Source of the DNA: Ceratorhiza oryzae-sativae
Lineage: Eukaryota > Basidiomycota > Agaricomycetes > Cantharellales > Ceratobasidiaceae
NCBI GenBank assembly: GCA_030998015.1
Contig: JARWMV010000137.1
Coordinates: forward strand, 1 to 36,716
Length of the DNA stretch: 36,716 nucleotides
Reading direction: 5' to 3'
In this document: positions 1-8,712 of the stretch, in pieces
Numbering within the stretch: position 1 is the stretch's first letter
Layout: every line of letters begins with the position of its first letter
Translations under genes and position numbers: made by a program
The notes under the pieces: generated by a model
The model's database searches: none
What the model was told of the DNA's origin: nothing
The model's input: the letters and a program-made list of their open reading frames with translations, nothing else

Positions 1-43
1 GTTGGTTGGTGGGACAAGTCCCACCAGCAACTAACGCGCGCGG
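1..43 (+). mobile_element. elA, partial (right end only)
   Basis: The window opens inside an elA. Only the last hairpin (GGTGGGAC/GTCCCACC) and the terminal CGCGCGG are present. It abuts an elC directly. Confidence 0.9.
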
Positions 44-44
44 G

Positions 45-252
45 CCCCCGCTCTATCGGCTAAAATCTTAGGTGTAACCCAAGATTTCAGCCGCCCTGCC
101 TAGAGAACTGCGCTTTAGCGCACGTCTTGGCAGGGGTAATAAAGCGGAGGGTCAACGACCCGTGGGCATTGTTAACGAGGCCGCGTTCGCGGCGAGCCGC
201 GCGCACGCCAGGGCCGCCTTGGCAAGCCAAGGCGTTCGCAGGCGTGCACGGG
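45..252 (+). mobile_element. elC copy 1
   Basis: elC starts CCCCCGCTCTATCGG and ends GTGCACGGG. It contains a CTAAAATCTTAGG/CCAAGATTTCAG-type stem, a CCCTGCC/GGCAGGG hairpin, the internal GGGCATTG segment and the GAGGCCGCG right half shared with elB. The left flank is an elA, so the original left host bases are lost; the right flank is TAATAATT. Confidence 0.9.
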
Positions 253-555
253 TAATAATTATTCCGTTACTATGTGCCGTTGCAATATCATTTAATGTCG
301 AAAACATTCAGCCAATTGGATATTGTGTAGTACTCTCTTCTTTACCATTATTAAAACCTCGAGAGGGTTTAGTGTCACGCCGGTTAACTGAATCTGAAAA
401 ATTGCAATTTACTCTTTCACCCCAATTGAAAGACATCTTGGTTGGTCTCATACTTGGTGACCTTAATGTTAACAACCGAAGGTTAGGTATAAATCCATGT
501 TTAAGGTTTAGACAAGGAGCTGTACATGAAGATTACCTGTTTCACTTGTATGAGC

Positions 556-727
556 CCGCCGGCGTTAGAGGGAATCCTAAAGATTCCCTCGTAGAAAATG
601 ACGACCGTTCGTCATTTTCAGCCGGCGGCTAAATATCGATATTATGCCGCGCACTAGCAATCGCAAACGGTTGCGATTGCTCACGTTGGTTGGTGGGACA
701 AGTCCCACCAGCAACTAACGCGCGCGG
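556..727 (+). mobile_element. elA, 172 bp, reference copy
   Basis: elA begins CCGCCGGC and ends CGCGCGG. The first branched unit has outer stem CCGCCGGC/GCCGGCGG and encloses hairpins GAGGGAATC/GATTCCCTC and AAAATGACGA/TCGTCATTTT. A linker carries the palindrome ATATCGATAT. The second unit has outer stem CCGCGC/GCGCGG and encloses AGCAATCGCAA/TTGCGATTGCT and TGGTGGGAC/GTCCCACCA. No protein is encoded; short ORFs across it are by-products. Here it lies between HLYE and EFCP of the endonuclease. Confidence 0.95.
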
Positions 728-972
728 AGAATTTTGTCCTTCAGGTCCAAAAACACAAACTTTTAAGCTTAAAGTCTCGGGGAAAGTTTATAAAGCAATA
801 TATTTTGGAACTTACGCTTTACCTTGTTTTGGTGAGTTTTTAAATATTTTTTACCAGGACGGTGTTAAAGTTGTACCAGCTAATATCGCAAATCTGTTGA
901 CACCCTCGGGCCTCGGTTATTGGATTTGCGATGATGGTGGATTCAATAAAAAAAAAGCGAACTCCTGGTATA

Positions 973-1075
973 AAACCCCAAATTGGGGGTGTAGATTTGC
1001 CTGCGCAAATCACCCCCAATTTAGGAGTCCTCAGCGCTTAGGCCGCGCCTAAAGGCGCGATCAGAGAGCGTTGGA
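973..1075 (+). repeat. Compound hairpin element
   Basis: The outer pairing is CCCCAAATTGGGGGTG with CACCCCCAATTT around a GATTTGCCTGCGCAAATC hairpin, followed by a CGCTTAGGCCGCGCC/GGCGCGATC-type arm. It interrupts the endonuclease after the GYWICDDGGF motif. Related units lie at 7007-7109, 8349-8400 (partial), 17612-17714, 22137-22239 and 30206-30302. Confidence 0.7.
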
Positions 1076-1196
1076 TAGGGTTATAGTCCGTGCTGGTTAA
1101 CCATCACGGGGTTTTAGATAATTTTACACTAGAAGAAGTTGAACTTCTTCGAAAATTATTACTTGATAAATTTGGTTTGGAGTCTGCTCTTCATAA

Positions 1197-1330
1197 CCCC
1201 CGCTTAGGGTCAACCAGCATTGTATTTATATATAAATACATGCTGTTGACCCGAGGGGTATGGTTATCGAGGCCGCGTGACAAACCCTCCGCGCTTAGGC
1301 CGCCCTGCGGGCGATCAAAGAGCGCGGAGG
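1197..1330 (+). mobile_element. Chimeric elB, right half replaced
   Basis: The left hairpin of elB (GGGTCAACCAGCAT...ATGCTGTTGACCC) and the GGGGTATGG segment are present. After GAGGCCGCG the element switches to a CCCTCCGCGC/GCGCGGAGG hairpin and ends. The left flank is CATAA. It sits in the C-terminal part of the endonuclease gene. Confidence 0.75.
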
Positions 1331-1462
1331 TATTCTAAACGGGGTTATTCTATACGAATTCCCTCTCGATCACTTTCCACTCTTCAATCTATTGTTGCTC
1401 CTCACATTTTCCCTAGCCTGTTATATAAAATCGGTATGTAATAGTTACATTTAACATAACTG

Positions 1463-1567
1463 CTTTCTCAACACAATGTAGCTTTATTCCACTTAGTAAA
1501 CCACGCTTTCTTCAAGAGTTTACTATTCTTATCTGCAGGTGCAATTATTCACGCTATGGCAGATCAA
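1463..1567 (+). CDS. nad5: nad5 exon C (left-arm copy)
   Basis: This exon encodes 35 residues of NADH dehydrogenase subunit 5, a proton-pumping membrane subunit of complex I. It reads [18 protein letters not shown], then SLLFLSAG and ends AMADQ. Both ends fit neighbouring exons: exon B ends AVG and exon D begins QDVRKLGG. The 3' splice site follows a G and the exon is followed by a group I intron beginning TAAGCCAGTG. In this copy no exon D lies downstream on the same strand, because the palindrome folds back first. Confidence 0.9.
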
Positions 1568-2112
1568 TAAGCCAGTGTGTTCGCACACGAAATGTTGTAA
1601 TACTGCCAAACTCCGGGCAATTCCTAAAGCTTAAGTTACAGCGAGTAAAAGGGTAACCTTTGAAAGTACGATAGAGTAATTATCTATCTATGGACAATGT
1701 TCCGATGTAATGAGACTCAAGATGATCGAAAGTGAAATGGATCTTCGCGGAACTAAAATCCTTACGGTTAAACCGTTGGCAGTGCCACTTCAAATCAAGT
1801 TTGATTTCATCCGAAGTGACTGCTGAATTTTTTGTTTAATTTATTAAGGATAAAAGCGCATCGACTAAAAGGTAGTAGTGTCTACACGGGATCAAAAATC
1901 TCGCATTAAATTAAGTAACTTGCTTATAAGTGTAGAATTAAGATATAGTCAGACCCCATACGAAAGTATGAAAAACCTGTAAAACCTAAGGAACGGCCAG
2001 TAACAGTTTCTCTAGATACTGTCCTGTTCTATATATTTAAAGGTTTCAATGCGGTAAGATAACATCAAGCTGTGAGGATACAAGTCTAATTTTGCTAAAG
2101 TATATAATAATG
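1568..2112 (+). other. Group I intron core after nad5 exon C (left-arm copy)
   Basis: Directly after the exon is sequence typical of group I cores: TGCCAAACTCCGGGCAATTCC (P3/P4 side) near 1607, a segment with GTCTACACGGG (R/P7 5' side) near 1880, and AAGATATAGTCAGACC (S/P7 3' side) near 1940. Terminal helices follow until an elC. It would splice exon C to exon D. Confidence 0.75.
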
Positions 2113-2320
2113 CCCCCGCTCTATCGGCTAAAATCTTAGGTGTAACCCAAGATTTCAGCCGCCCTGCCTAGAGAACTGCGCTTTAGCGCACGTCTTGGCA
2201 GGGGTAATAAAGCGGAGGGTCAACGACCCGTGGGCATTGTTAACGAGGCCGCGTTCGCGGCGAGCCGCGCGCACGCCAGGGCCGCCTTGGCAAGCCAAGG
2301 CGTTCGCAGGCGTGCACGGG
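2113..2320 (+). mobile_element. elC copy 2
   Basis: This elC has host sequence on both sides: TAATG on the left and TAATA on the right, a 4/5 match to a 5-bp duplication. The internal GGGCATT at 2232-2238 is complementary to the left junction AATGCCC. Confidence 0.9.
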
Positions 2321-2551
2321 TAATAATAATTTTACGGGAAAATTTACTCCTTTGATTCCAATCCGATGCCCACCTGCTAAAACTTTATATTGGATTTCAC
2401 TTACCCTCAGACGGCAGATTCCTACTCGCAATCCTTCTACCATAGGCCCGGACTGAGTAGCGCCAAGGAGGTCGACAAACAAACCCTTAGTTGGTCTTGA
2501 ATTATTAAATTCCGTGATTTTTGATAAAAGAGACGGTAATGTCAACAACAC
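2321..2551 (-). CDS. Unrecognised ORF, about 77 native codons
   Basis: The frame starts MLLTLPSLLSKITEF and runs into elC at its C end, so the host-encoded part stops at FPVKLLL. It lies antisense to the group I intron 3' region. No family was recognised. It may be chance or an old intronic gene piece. Identical copies are at 5531-5761 (+) and 23485-23715 (-). Confidence 0.25.
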
Positions 2552-2715
2552 TTAATTTATTACGTTGAATCTAGCTGAACTGTAAATAAGTTAAGTAAGC
2601 CCGTAGGGCCCAAAACCACCGTAAAGGTGTTTTTGGAAGCAATTTTTCATTGCACGCATTACTAAATGTGACCAATTTCGGTTGGTCAACAACAATTTAG
2701 TCTGCCCATAAGGAT

Positions 2716-2887
2716 CCGCGCGCGTTAGTTGCTGGTGGGACTTGTCCCACCAACCAACGTGAGCAATCGCAACCGTTTGCGATTGCTAGTGCGCGGCATA
2801 ATATCGATATTTAGCCGCCGGCTGAAAATGACGAACGGTCGTCATTTTCTACGAGGGAATCTTTAGGATTCCCTCTAACGCCGGCGG
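2716..2887 (-). mobile_element. elA (deletion junction, left arm)
   Basis: This 172-bp copy joins the flank found left of the elA at 5195-5366 to the flank found right of the elA at 4266-4437. It therefore marks the 929-bp deletion that separates the two palindrome arms. Confidence 0.9.
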
Positions 2888-3300
2888 GGGGATTGGGACA
2901 GTCACAAAAGATCCTGTAAAAAATGTTTGCCGATTTAGTGTTGTAAGTATCAAAGATATTAATAATTTAATTATTCCTCATTTTACTGAATACCCTTTAC
3001 AAAGTGCTAAATCCGTAGATTTTTCTATATGGGCACAAATTGTGAAATTACTAAATGATAAAGCCCGTAGGGCCCAAAACCACCGTAAAGGTGTTTTTGG
3101 AAACACCTTACACTGGCGGGGTTACATCAGATTGTGTCTCTTAAAGCAACACTAAATTTTGGATTATCTGAAAATTTGAAAAAGGAATTTCCTAATCTAA
3201 GTGTATTAGAAAGACCCAACTATAGCCCTGACAACACCATTTTAAATCCTGATTGGATTAGTGGGTTTGTGGAAGGGGAGCCTATTACACAATCAATAGT
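2888..3300 (+). pseudogene. LAGLIDADG endonuclease fragment (3' part, left arm)
   Basis: This reads GIGTVTKDPVKNVCRFSVV, then IIPHFTEYPLQSAKSVDFS, then a GCCCGTAGGGC plus ACCACCGTAAAGGTGTTTTTGG hairpin pair near 3062-3102, then LTLAGLHQIVSLKATLNFG and ILNPDWISGFVEGE (second LAGLIDADG motif). The 5' half was lost in the 929-bp deletion. The fuller version is at 24376-25395. Confidence 0.75.
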
Positions 3301-3560
3301 TTTTAACCTCGACTGTGGGCGGCTTTAGCCGCCCACAGGCTCCGGCCCCTCCAAACAATGCAGCGTAGCTGCACATGTTTGGGGGGCAGAAGTCTGCGGT
3401 CGTGTTCCTGGAACAAGACCACAGACGAGGTAGAAATAGTAATTCAAGTTTTTTATGTCAAAAAAATGCCTTTAATCAGAAATGGTAGTAAAATACCAAT
3501 TGACCTATTAGGTGCAATCATTCTCTTTGAGAATGTGATATTTAGGACTCTGATTCCGAG
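3301..3560 (+). other. Hairpin cluster and unassigned sequence
   Basis: It holds GTGGGCGG/CCGCCCAC, a CCAAACAATGCAGC/GCTGCACATGTTTGG hairpin and TCTGCGGTCGTGTTC/GGAACAAGACCACAGA. A frame reading MPLIRNGSKIPIDLLGAII follows; it was not recognised and may be a remnant of the endonuclease. Confidence 0.5.
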
Positions 3561-3592
3561 GTAGCCTGGAACCCCAGAGTTCCAGGCTACCT
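3561..3592. repeat. Small hairpin at the palindrome centre
   Basis: GAGGTAGCCTGGAA and TTCCAGGCTACCTC flank an 8-nt asymmetric loop CCCCAGAG. In the third copy (near 25655) the same hairpin has CTCTGGGG in the loop, the reverse complement. This fits a strand switch inside the hairpin that created the palindrome. Confidence 0.85.
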
Positions 3593-3862
3593 CGGAATCA
3601 GAGTCCTAAATATCACATTCTCAAAGAGAATGATTGCACCTAATAGGTCAATTGGTATTTTACTACCATTTCTGATTAAAGGCATTTTTATTTGACATAA
3701 AAAACTTGAATTACTATTTCTACCTCGTCTGTGGTCTTGTTCCAGGAACACGACCGCAGACTTCTGCCCCCCAAACATGTGCAGCTACGCTGCATTGTTT
3801 GGAGGGGCCGGAGCCTGTGGGCGGCTAAAGCCGCCCACAGTCGAGGTTAAAAACTATTGATT

Positions 3863-4870
3863 GTGTAATAGGCTCCCCTTCCACAAACCCACTAATCCAA
3901 TCAGGATTTAAAATGGTGTTGTCAGGGCTATAGTTGGGTCTTTCTAATACACTTAGATTAGGAAATTCCTTTTTCAAATTTTCAGATAATCCAAAATTTA
4001 GTGTTGCTTTAAGAGACACAATCTGATGTAACCCCGCCAGTGTAAGGTGTTTCCAAAAACACCTTTACGGTGGTTTTGGGCCCTACGGGCTTTATCATTT
4101 AGTAATTTCACAATTTGTGCCCATATAGAAAAATCTACGGATTTAGCACTTTGTAAAGGGTATTCAGTAAAATGAGGAATAATTAAATTATTAATATCTT
4201 TGATACTTACAACACTAAATCGGCAAACATTTTTTACAGGATCTTTTGTGACTGTCCCAATCCCCCCGCCGGCGTTAGAGGGAATCCTAAAGATTCCCTC
4301 GTAGAAAATGACGACCGTTCGTCATTTTCAGCCGGCGGCTAAATATCGATATTATGCCGCGCACTAGCAATCGCAAACGGTTGCGATTGCTCACGTTGGT
4401 TGGTGGGACAAGTCCCACCAGCAACTAACGCGCGCGGAGATTGTATTTTAAACAATAAATCTATATCACTTAACTGAAGTTCTATGACAAACCTCGCTTG
4501 TACAACATATCCAACAGTTGACCCCCCAAACTAATGCAGCTACGCTGCATTGTTTGGGGGGGTGATAGCCCCCCAATACGCTGGCCCGTAGGGCGTGCCT
4601 TACAGGCTTGGTAACGCATTGGGGGGCTATTGATTTAATCCTTTTGGATACCGAGACATTAAAACAAGACTCAGCGTCACAAAAACCAGTGACAAAGTAG
4701 GGTGAAAGGGCCATAAGAGTTGTTGAATCAATTTCAGGAAATTCAACTAATAAAGTTTTATCAAGAAGGGTACTTAAAACAAAAAAGGGTTCTTCAAAAA
4801 TAAACAAGAATAACGTAATAGTTGCAATGACTAAATTAAAAATAATTACCCACAATGCTCCTGCTATAGC
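3863..4870 (-). pseudogene. LAGLIDADG endonuclease downstream of nad4L-like exon (right arm)
   Basis: This is identical in layout to the copy at 24376-25395, where blocks are described. It is interrupted by paired hairpins near 4518-4630 and by elA 4266-4437, and is antisense to the left-arm fragment. Confidence 0.8.
4266..4437 (+). mobile_element. elA
   Basis: 172-bp copy inside the endonuclease gene, between the LLFKIQS and GIGTVTKD blocks. Confidence 0.95.
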
Positions 4871-5042
4871 CCGCCGGCGTTAGAGGGAATCCTAAAGATT
4901 CCCTCGTAGAAAATGACGACCGTTCGTCATTTTCAGCCGGCGGCTAAATATCGATATTATGCCGCGCACTAGCAATCGCAAACGGTTGCGATTGCTCACG
5001 TTGGTTGGTGGGACAAGTCCCACCAGCAACTAACGCGCGCGG
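4871..5042 (+). mobile_element. elA
   Basis: 172-bp copy separating the nad4L-like exon from the AIAGALWVIIFN block of the endonuclease frame. Confidence 0.95.
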
Positions 5043-5043
5043 G

Positions 5044-5184
5044 TACACCGAGACCAAAAGAACTAATTAAAACAAGAAATGATACAGCTAGTATCATTGT
5101 CTCGATGGAACTGACTGATAGGGCAATATTTTTTCTATTTAATATAAATCCCAAAATTCCAATTAAAAACATTAAAAAAATCAT
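5044..5184 (-). CDS. nad4L: nad4L-like 5' exon (right-arm copy)
   Basis: The 47 codons read MIFLMFLIGILGFILNRKN, ALSVSSIETMILAVSFLVL and ISSFGLGV. This matches the N-terminal two membrane segments of complex I subunit ND4L, including the IE-M-LAV-FL-LISS pattern. elA sequences abut both sides. The C-terminal part (normally with an AIYIIAIAGAESAIGL-like stretch) is missing, apart from a possible AIAGA just beyond the elA. Confidence 0.65.
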
Positions 5185-5194
5185 AATTTAAATT

Positions 5195-5366
5195 CCGCCG
5201 GCGTTAGAGGGAATCCTAAAGATTCCCTCGTAGAAAATGACGACCGTTCGTCATTTTCAGCCGGCGGCTAAATATCGATATTATGCCGCGCACTAGCAAT
5301 CGCAAACGGTTGCGATTGCTCACGTTGGTTGGTGGGACAAGTCCCACCAGCAACTAACGCGCGCGG
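5195..5366 (+). mobile_element. elA
   Basis: 172-bp copy 10 bases upstream of the nad4L-like start codon. Its outer flank matches the flank left of 2716 in the other arm. Confidence 0.95.
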
Positions 5367-5530
5367 ATCCTTATGGGCAGACTAAATTGTTGTTGACCAA
5401 CCGAAATTGGTCACATTTAGTAATGCGTGCAATGAAAAATTGCTTCCAAAAACACCTTTACGGTGGTTTTGGGCCCTACGGGCTTACTTAACTTATTTAC
5501 AGTTCAGCTAGATTCAACGTAATAAATTAA
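5367..5530 (+). other. Intron-like spacer with paired hairpins
   Basis: This matches 2552-2715 of the left arm. It holds a GCCCGTAGGGC and ACCACCGTAAAGGTGTTTTTGG pair and no gene. Confidence 0.5.
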
Positions 5531-5761
5531 GTGTTGTTGACATTACCGTCTCTTTTATCAAAAATCACGGAATTTAATAATTCAAGACCAACTAAGGGTT
5601 TGTTTGTCGACCTCCTTGGCGCTACTCAGTCCGGGCCTATGGTAGAAGGATTGCGAGTAGGAATCTGCCGTCTGAGGGTAAGTGAAATCCAATATAAAGT
5701 TTTAGCAGGTGGGCATCGGATTGGAATCAAAGGAGTAAATTTTCCCGTAAAATTATTATTA
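5531..5761 (+). CDS. Unrecognised ORF (right-arm copy)
   Basis: Exact copy of the unrecognised frame at 2321-2551. The native part ends at the elC boundary. Confidence 0.25.
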
Positions 5762-5969
5762 CCCGTGCACGCCTGCGAACGCCTTGGCTTGCCAAGGCGG
5801 CCCTGGCGTGCGCGCGGCTCGCCGCGAACGCGGCCTCGTTAACAATGCCCACGGGTCGTTGACCCTCCGCTTTATTACCCCTGCCAAGACGTGCGCTAAA
5901 GCGCAGTTCTCTAGGCAGGGCGGCTGAAATCTTGGGTTACACCTAAGATTTTAGCCGATAGAGCGGGGG
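5762..5969 (-). mobile_element. elC copy 3
   Basis: Right-arm counterpart of elC copy 2, with the same host flanks. Confidence 0.9.
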
Positions 5970-6514
5970 CATTATTATATACTTTAGCAAAATTAGACTT
6001 GTATCCTCACAGCTTGATGTTATCTTACCGCATTGAAACCTTTAAATATATAGAACAGGACAGTATCTAGAGAAACTGTTACTGGCCGTTCCTTAGGTTT
6101 TACAGGTTTTTCATACTTTCGTATGGGGTCTGACTATATCTTAATTCTACACTTATAAGCAAGTTACTTAATTTAATGCGAGATTTTTGATCCCGTGTAG
6201 ACACTACTACCTTTTAGTCGATGCGCTTTTATCCTTAATAAATTAAACAAAAAATTCAGCAGTCACTTCGGATGAAATCAAACTTGATTTGAAGTGGCAC
6301 TGCCAACGGTTTAACCGTAAGGATTTTAGTTCCGCGAAGATCCATTTCACTTTCGATCATCTTGAGTCTCATTACATCGGAACATTGTCCATAGATAGAT
6401 AATTACTCTATCGTACTTTCAAAGGTTACCCTTTTACTCGCTGTAACTTAAGCTTTAGGAATTGCCCGGAGTTTGGCAGTATTACAACATTTCGTGTGCG
6501 AACACACTGGCTTA
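5970..6514 (-). other. Group I intron core after exon C (right-arm copy)
   Basis: Counterpart of 1568-2112, with the same AAGATATAGTCAGACC and AACTCCGGGCAATTCC core segments read on the minus strand. Confidence 0.75.
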
Positions 6515-6619
6515 TTGATCTGCCATAGCGTGAATAATTGCACCTGCAGATAAGAATAGTAAACTCTTGAAGAAAGCGTGGTTTACTAAGTGGAATAAAG
6601 CTACATTGTGTTGAGAAAG
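6515..6619 (-). CDS. nad5: nad5 exon C (right-arm copy)
   Basis: The same 35 codons as 1463-1567. This copy lies on the minus strand downstream of exons A0, A and B, so it could be joined to them in cis. Exon D is not reachable on this strand, since the palindrome centre intervenes. Confidence 0.9.
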
Positions 6620-6751
6620 CAGTTATGTTAAATGTAACTATTACATACCGATTTTATATAACAGGCTAGGGAAAATGTGAGGAGCAACAATAGATTGAAG
6701 AGTGGAAAGTGATCGAGAGGGAATTCGTATAGAATAACCCCGTTTAGAATA

Positions 6752-6885
6752 CCTCCGCGCTCTTTGATCGCCCGCAGGGCGGCCTAAGCGCGGAGGGTTT
6801 GTCACGCGGCCTCGATAACCATACCCCTCGGGTCAACAGCATGTATTTATATATAAATACAATGCTGGTTGACCCTAAGCGGGGG
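6752..6885 (-). mobile_element. Chimeric elB (right-arm copy)
   Basis: Same elB left half joined to a CCCTCCGCGC hairpin as at 1197-1330. Confidence 0.75.
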
Positions 6886-7354
6886 TTATGAAGAGCAGAC
6901 TCCAAACCAAATTTATCAAGTAATAATTTTCGAAGAAGTTCAACTTCTTCTAGTGTAAAATTATCTAAAACCCCGTGATGGTTAACCAGCACGGACTATA
7001 ACCCTATCCAACGCTCTCTGATCGCGCCTTTAGGCGCGGCCTAAGCGCTGAGGACTCCTAAATTGGGGGTGATTTGCGCAGGCAAATCTACACCCCCAAT
7101 TTGGGGTTTTATACCAGGAGTTCGCTTTTTTTTTATTGAATCCACCATCATCGCAAATCCAATAACCGAGGCCCGAGGGTGTCAACAGATTTGCGATATT
7201 AGCTGGTACAACTTTAACACCGTCCTGGTAAAAAATATTTAAAAACTCACCAAAACAAGGTAAAGCGTAAGTTCCAAAATATATTGCTTTATAAACTTTC
7301 CCCGAGACTTTAAGCTTAAAAGTTTGTGTTTTTGGACCTGAAGGACAAAATTCT

Positions 7355-7526
7355 CCGCGCGCGTTAGTTGCTGGTGGGACTTGTCCCACCAACCAACGTG
7401 AGCAATCGCAACCGTTTGCGATTGCTAGTGCGCGGCATAATATCGATATTTAGCCGCCGGCTGAAAATGACGAACGGTCGTCATTTTCTACGAGGGAATC
7501 TTTAGGATTCCCTCTAACGCCGGCGG
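7355..7526 (-). mobile_element. elA
   Basis: Right-arm counterpart of 556-727. It marks the outer limit of homology with the third copy, whose equivalent elA is 21677-21891. Confidence 0.95.
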
Positions 7527-7829
7527 GCTCATACAAGTGAAACAGGTAATCTTCATGTACAGCTCCTTGTCTAAACCTTAAACATGGATTTATACCTAAC
7601 CTTCGGTTGTTAACATTAAGGTCACCAAGTATGAGACCAACCAAGATGTCTTTCAATTGGGGTGAAAGAGTAAATTGCAATTTTTCAGATTCAGTTAACC
7701 GGCGTGACACTAAACCCTCTCGAGGTTTTAATAATGGTAAAGAAGAGAGTACTACACAATATCCAATTGGCTGAATGTTTTCGACATTAAATGATATTGC
7801 AACGGCACATAGTAACGGAATAATTATTA

Positions 7830-8037
7830 CCCGTGCACGCCTGCGAACGCCTTGGCTTGCCAAGGCGGCCCTGGCGTGCGCGCGGCTCGCCGCGAACGCG
7901 GCCTCGTTAACAATGCCCACGGGTCGTTGACCCTCCGCTTTATTACCCCTGCCAAGACGTGCGCTAAAGCGCAGTTCTCTAGGCAGGGCGGCTGAAATCT
8001 TGGGTTACACCTAAGATTTTAGCCGATAGAGCGGGGG
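7830..8037 (-). mobile_element. elC copy 4
   Basis: Counterpart of elC copy 1. It abuts elA 8039-8210 on one side and the endonuclease start on the other. Confidence 0.9.
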
Positions 8038-8038
8038 C

Positions 8039-8210
8039 CCGCGCGCGTTAGTTGCTGGTGGGACTTGTCCCACCAACCAACGTGAGCAATCGCAACCGTT
8101 TGCGATTGCTAGTGCGCGGCATAATATCGATATTTAGCCGCCGGCTGAAAATGACGAACGGTCGTCATTTTCTACGAGGGAATCTTTAGGATTCCCTCTA
8201 ACGCCGGCGG
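8039..8210 (-). mobile_element. elA
   Basis: 172-bp copy, the last element of the right palindrome arm. Its outer flank (AAAATTAAC) is unique sequence. Confidence 0.95.
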
Positions 8211-8712
8211 AAAATTAACAAAAGAGTTATTCGAAAAAAAGATTTGAATAAATAAAACATTTATATGAAATTAGTATAGTGATAACCTACGGTAAGGCCT
8301 TACCACGGATCTATGGGTCAGCGATAGCGATAGATTCGGCTTATTAATTCTTCCAACTCTCTGATCGCGCCTTTAGGCGCGGCCTAAGCGCTGAGGACTG
8401 ATAGTTAGACCAAAGTTTGTCAAAATCAACTCGGGGTTAGGTCCCTTACAGGGACCAACCCCGGAGGCAGGGCTCCCGGAAAAATCCGCAGAGCTCCCAC
8501 ACTCTTAGAGAGCGGGGGTTATATTGATTGATCAAGCGCGCCATAGAATCCCTAACGCGGAGAGTCAATCAATGAATTTTAACATTATTCCAATGTTAAA
8601 ATTTTATAACTACAATCACTTTTATAGCGATTTGTGAACAGAGTGACTCGACCTGCTCCTCGACCGTGACCGTCAAAGCCAGCATCTCTAATAAAAAAAT
8701 ATATTCCATAAG
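8211..8712 (-). other. Intron B-C remnant, no gene
   Basis: AT-rich sequence with partial compound hairpins: CGCGCCTTTAGGCGCGGCC near 8364, a GGGGTTAGGTCCC/GGGACCAACCCC hairpin at 8433-8464 and AACATTATTCCAATGTT near 8580. It lies between exon B and the endonuclease of the same intron. No coding frame is supported. Confidence 0.5.

Larger units (their letters stand above)
253..1441 (+). pseudogene. LAGLIDADG homing endonuclease of the nad5 B-C intron (left-arm copy), interrupted
   Basis: This is a single-chain LAGLIDADG endonuclease of intron type. Visible blocks in order are a hydrophobic start, then ILVGLILGDLN (first LAGLIDADG motif, about 434-475), then LRFRQGAVHEDYLFHLYE, then elA 556-727, then EFCPSGPK through LGYWICDDGGFN (second motif region), then a compound hairpin near 973-1075, then TLEEVELLRKLL, then a chimeric elB at 1197-1330, then IRIPSRSLSTLQ to LLYKIGM and a stop. 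The elements introduce stops and frame changes, so it is broken unless they are removed from RNA. It ends 21 bases before nad5 exon C, which places it in the 3' part of the B-C intron. Confidence 0.85.
6641..7829 (-). pseudogene. LAGLIDADG endonuclease of the nad5 B-C intron (right-arm copy)
   Basis: Mirror of 253-1441, with the same blocks and the same insertions. It lies between exon B (10581-10784) and exon C on the same strand, as expected for an endonuclease of the B-C intron. Confidence 0.85.
1..8081. repeat. Giant imperfect palindrome, about 8.1 kb
   Basis: Positions 1-3573 read as the reverse complement of about 3584-8081. Near the outside, paired positions sum to 8082; near the centre they sum to 7153, because the left arm lacks 929 bp present in the right arm (4438-5366). 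The arms also differ by a 2-nt indel near 3466. The left end is cut by the window, so the palindrome may extend further. Each arm holds a LAGLIDADG gene, nad5 exon C, a group I intron core and an elC. The differences between arms argue against a simple fold-back read artefact, though assembly error is not excluded. Confidence 0.9.

Noticed and set aside
690..1052. ORF starting MVGQVPPATNARG, repeated at many loci
   Set aside because: The start lies inside elA; the first residues are translated element sequence. Only the downstream endonuclease block is real.
1568..2112. Considered as a group II intron
   Set aside because: No GUGYG start or domain V; the AAGATATAGTC segment indicates group I.
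3561..3592. Palindrome considered as a hairpin telomere
   Set aside because: Sequence continues on both sides and arms differ by 929 bp; a dimer of ends is possible but not shown.
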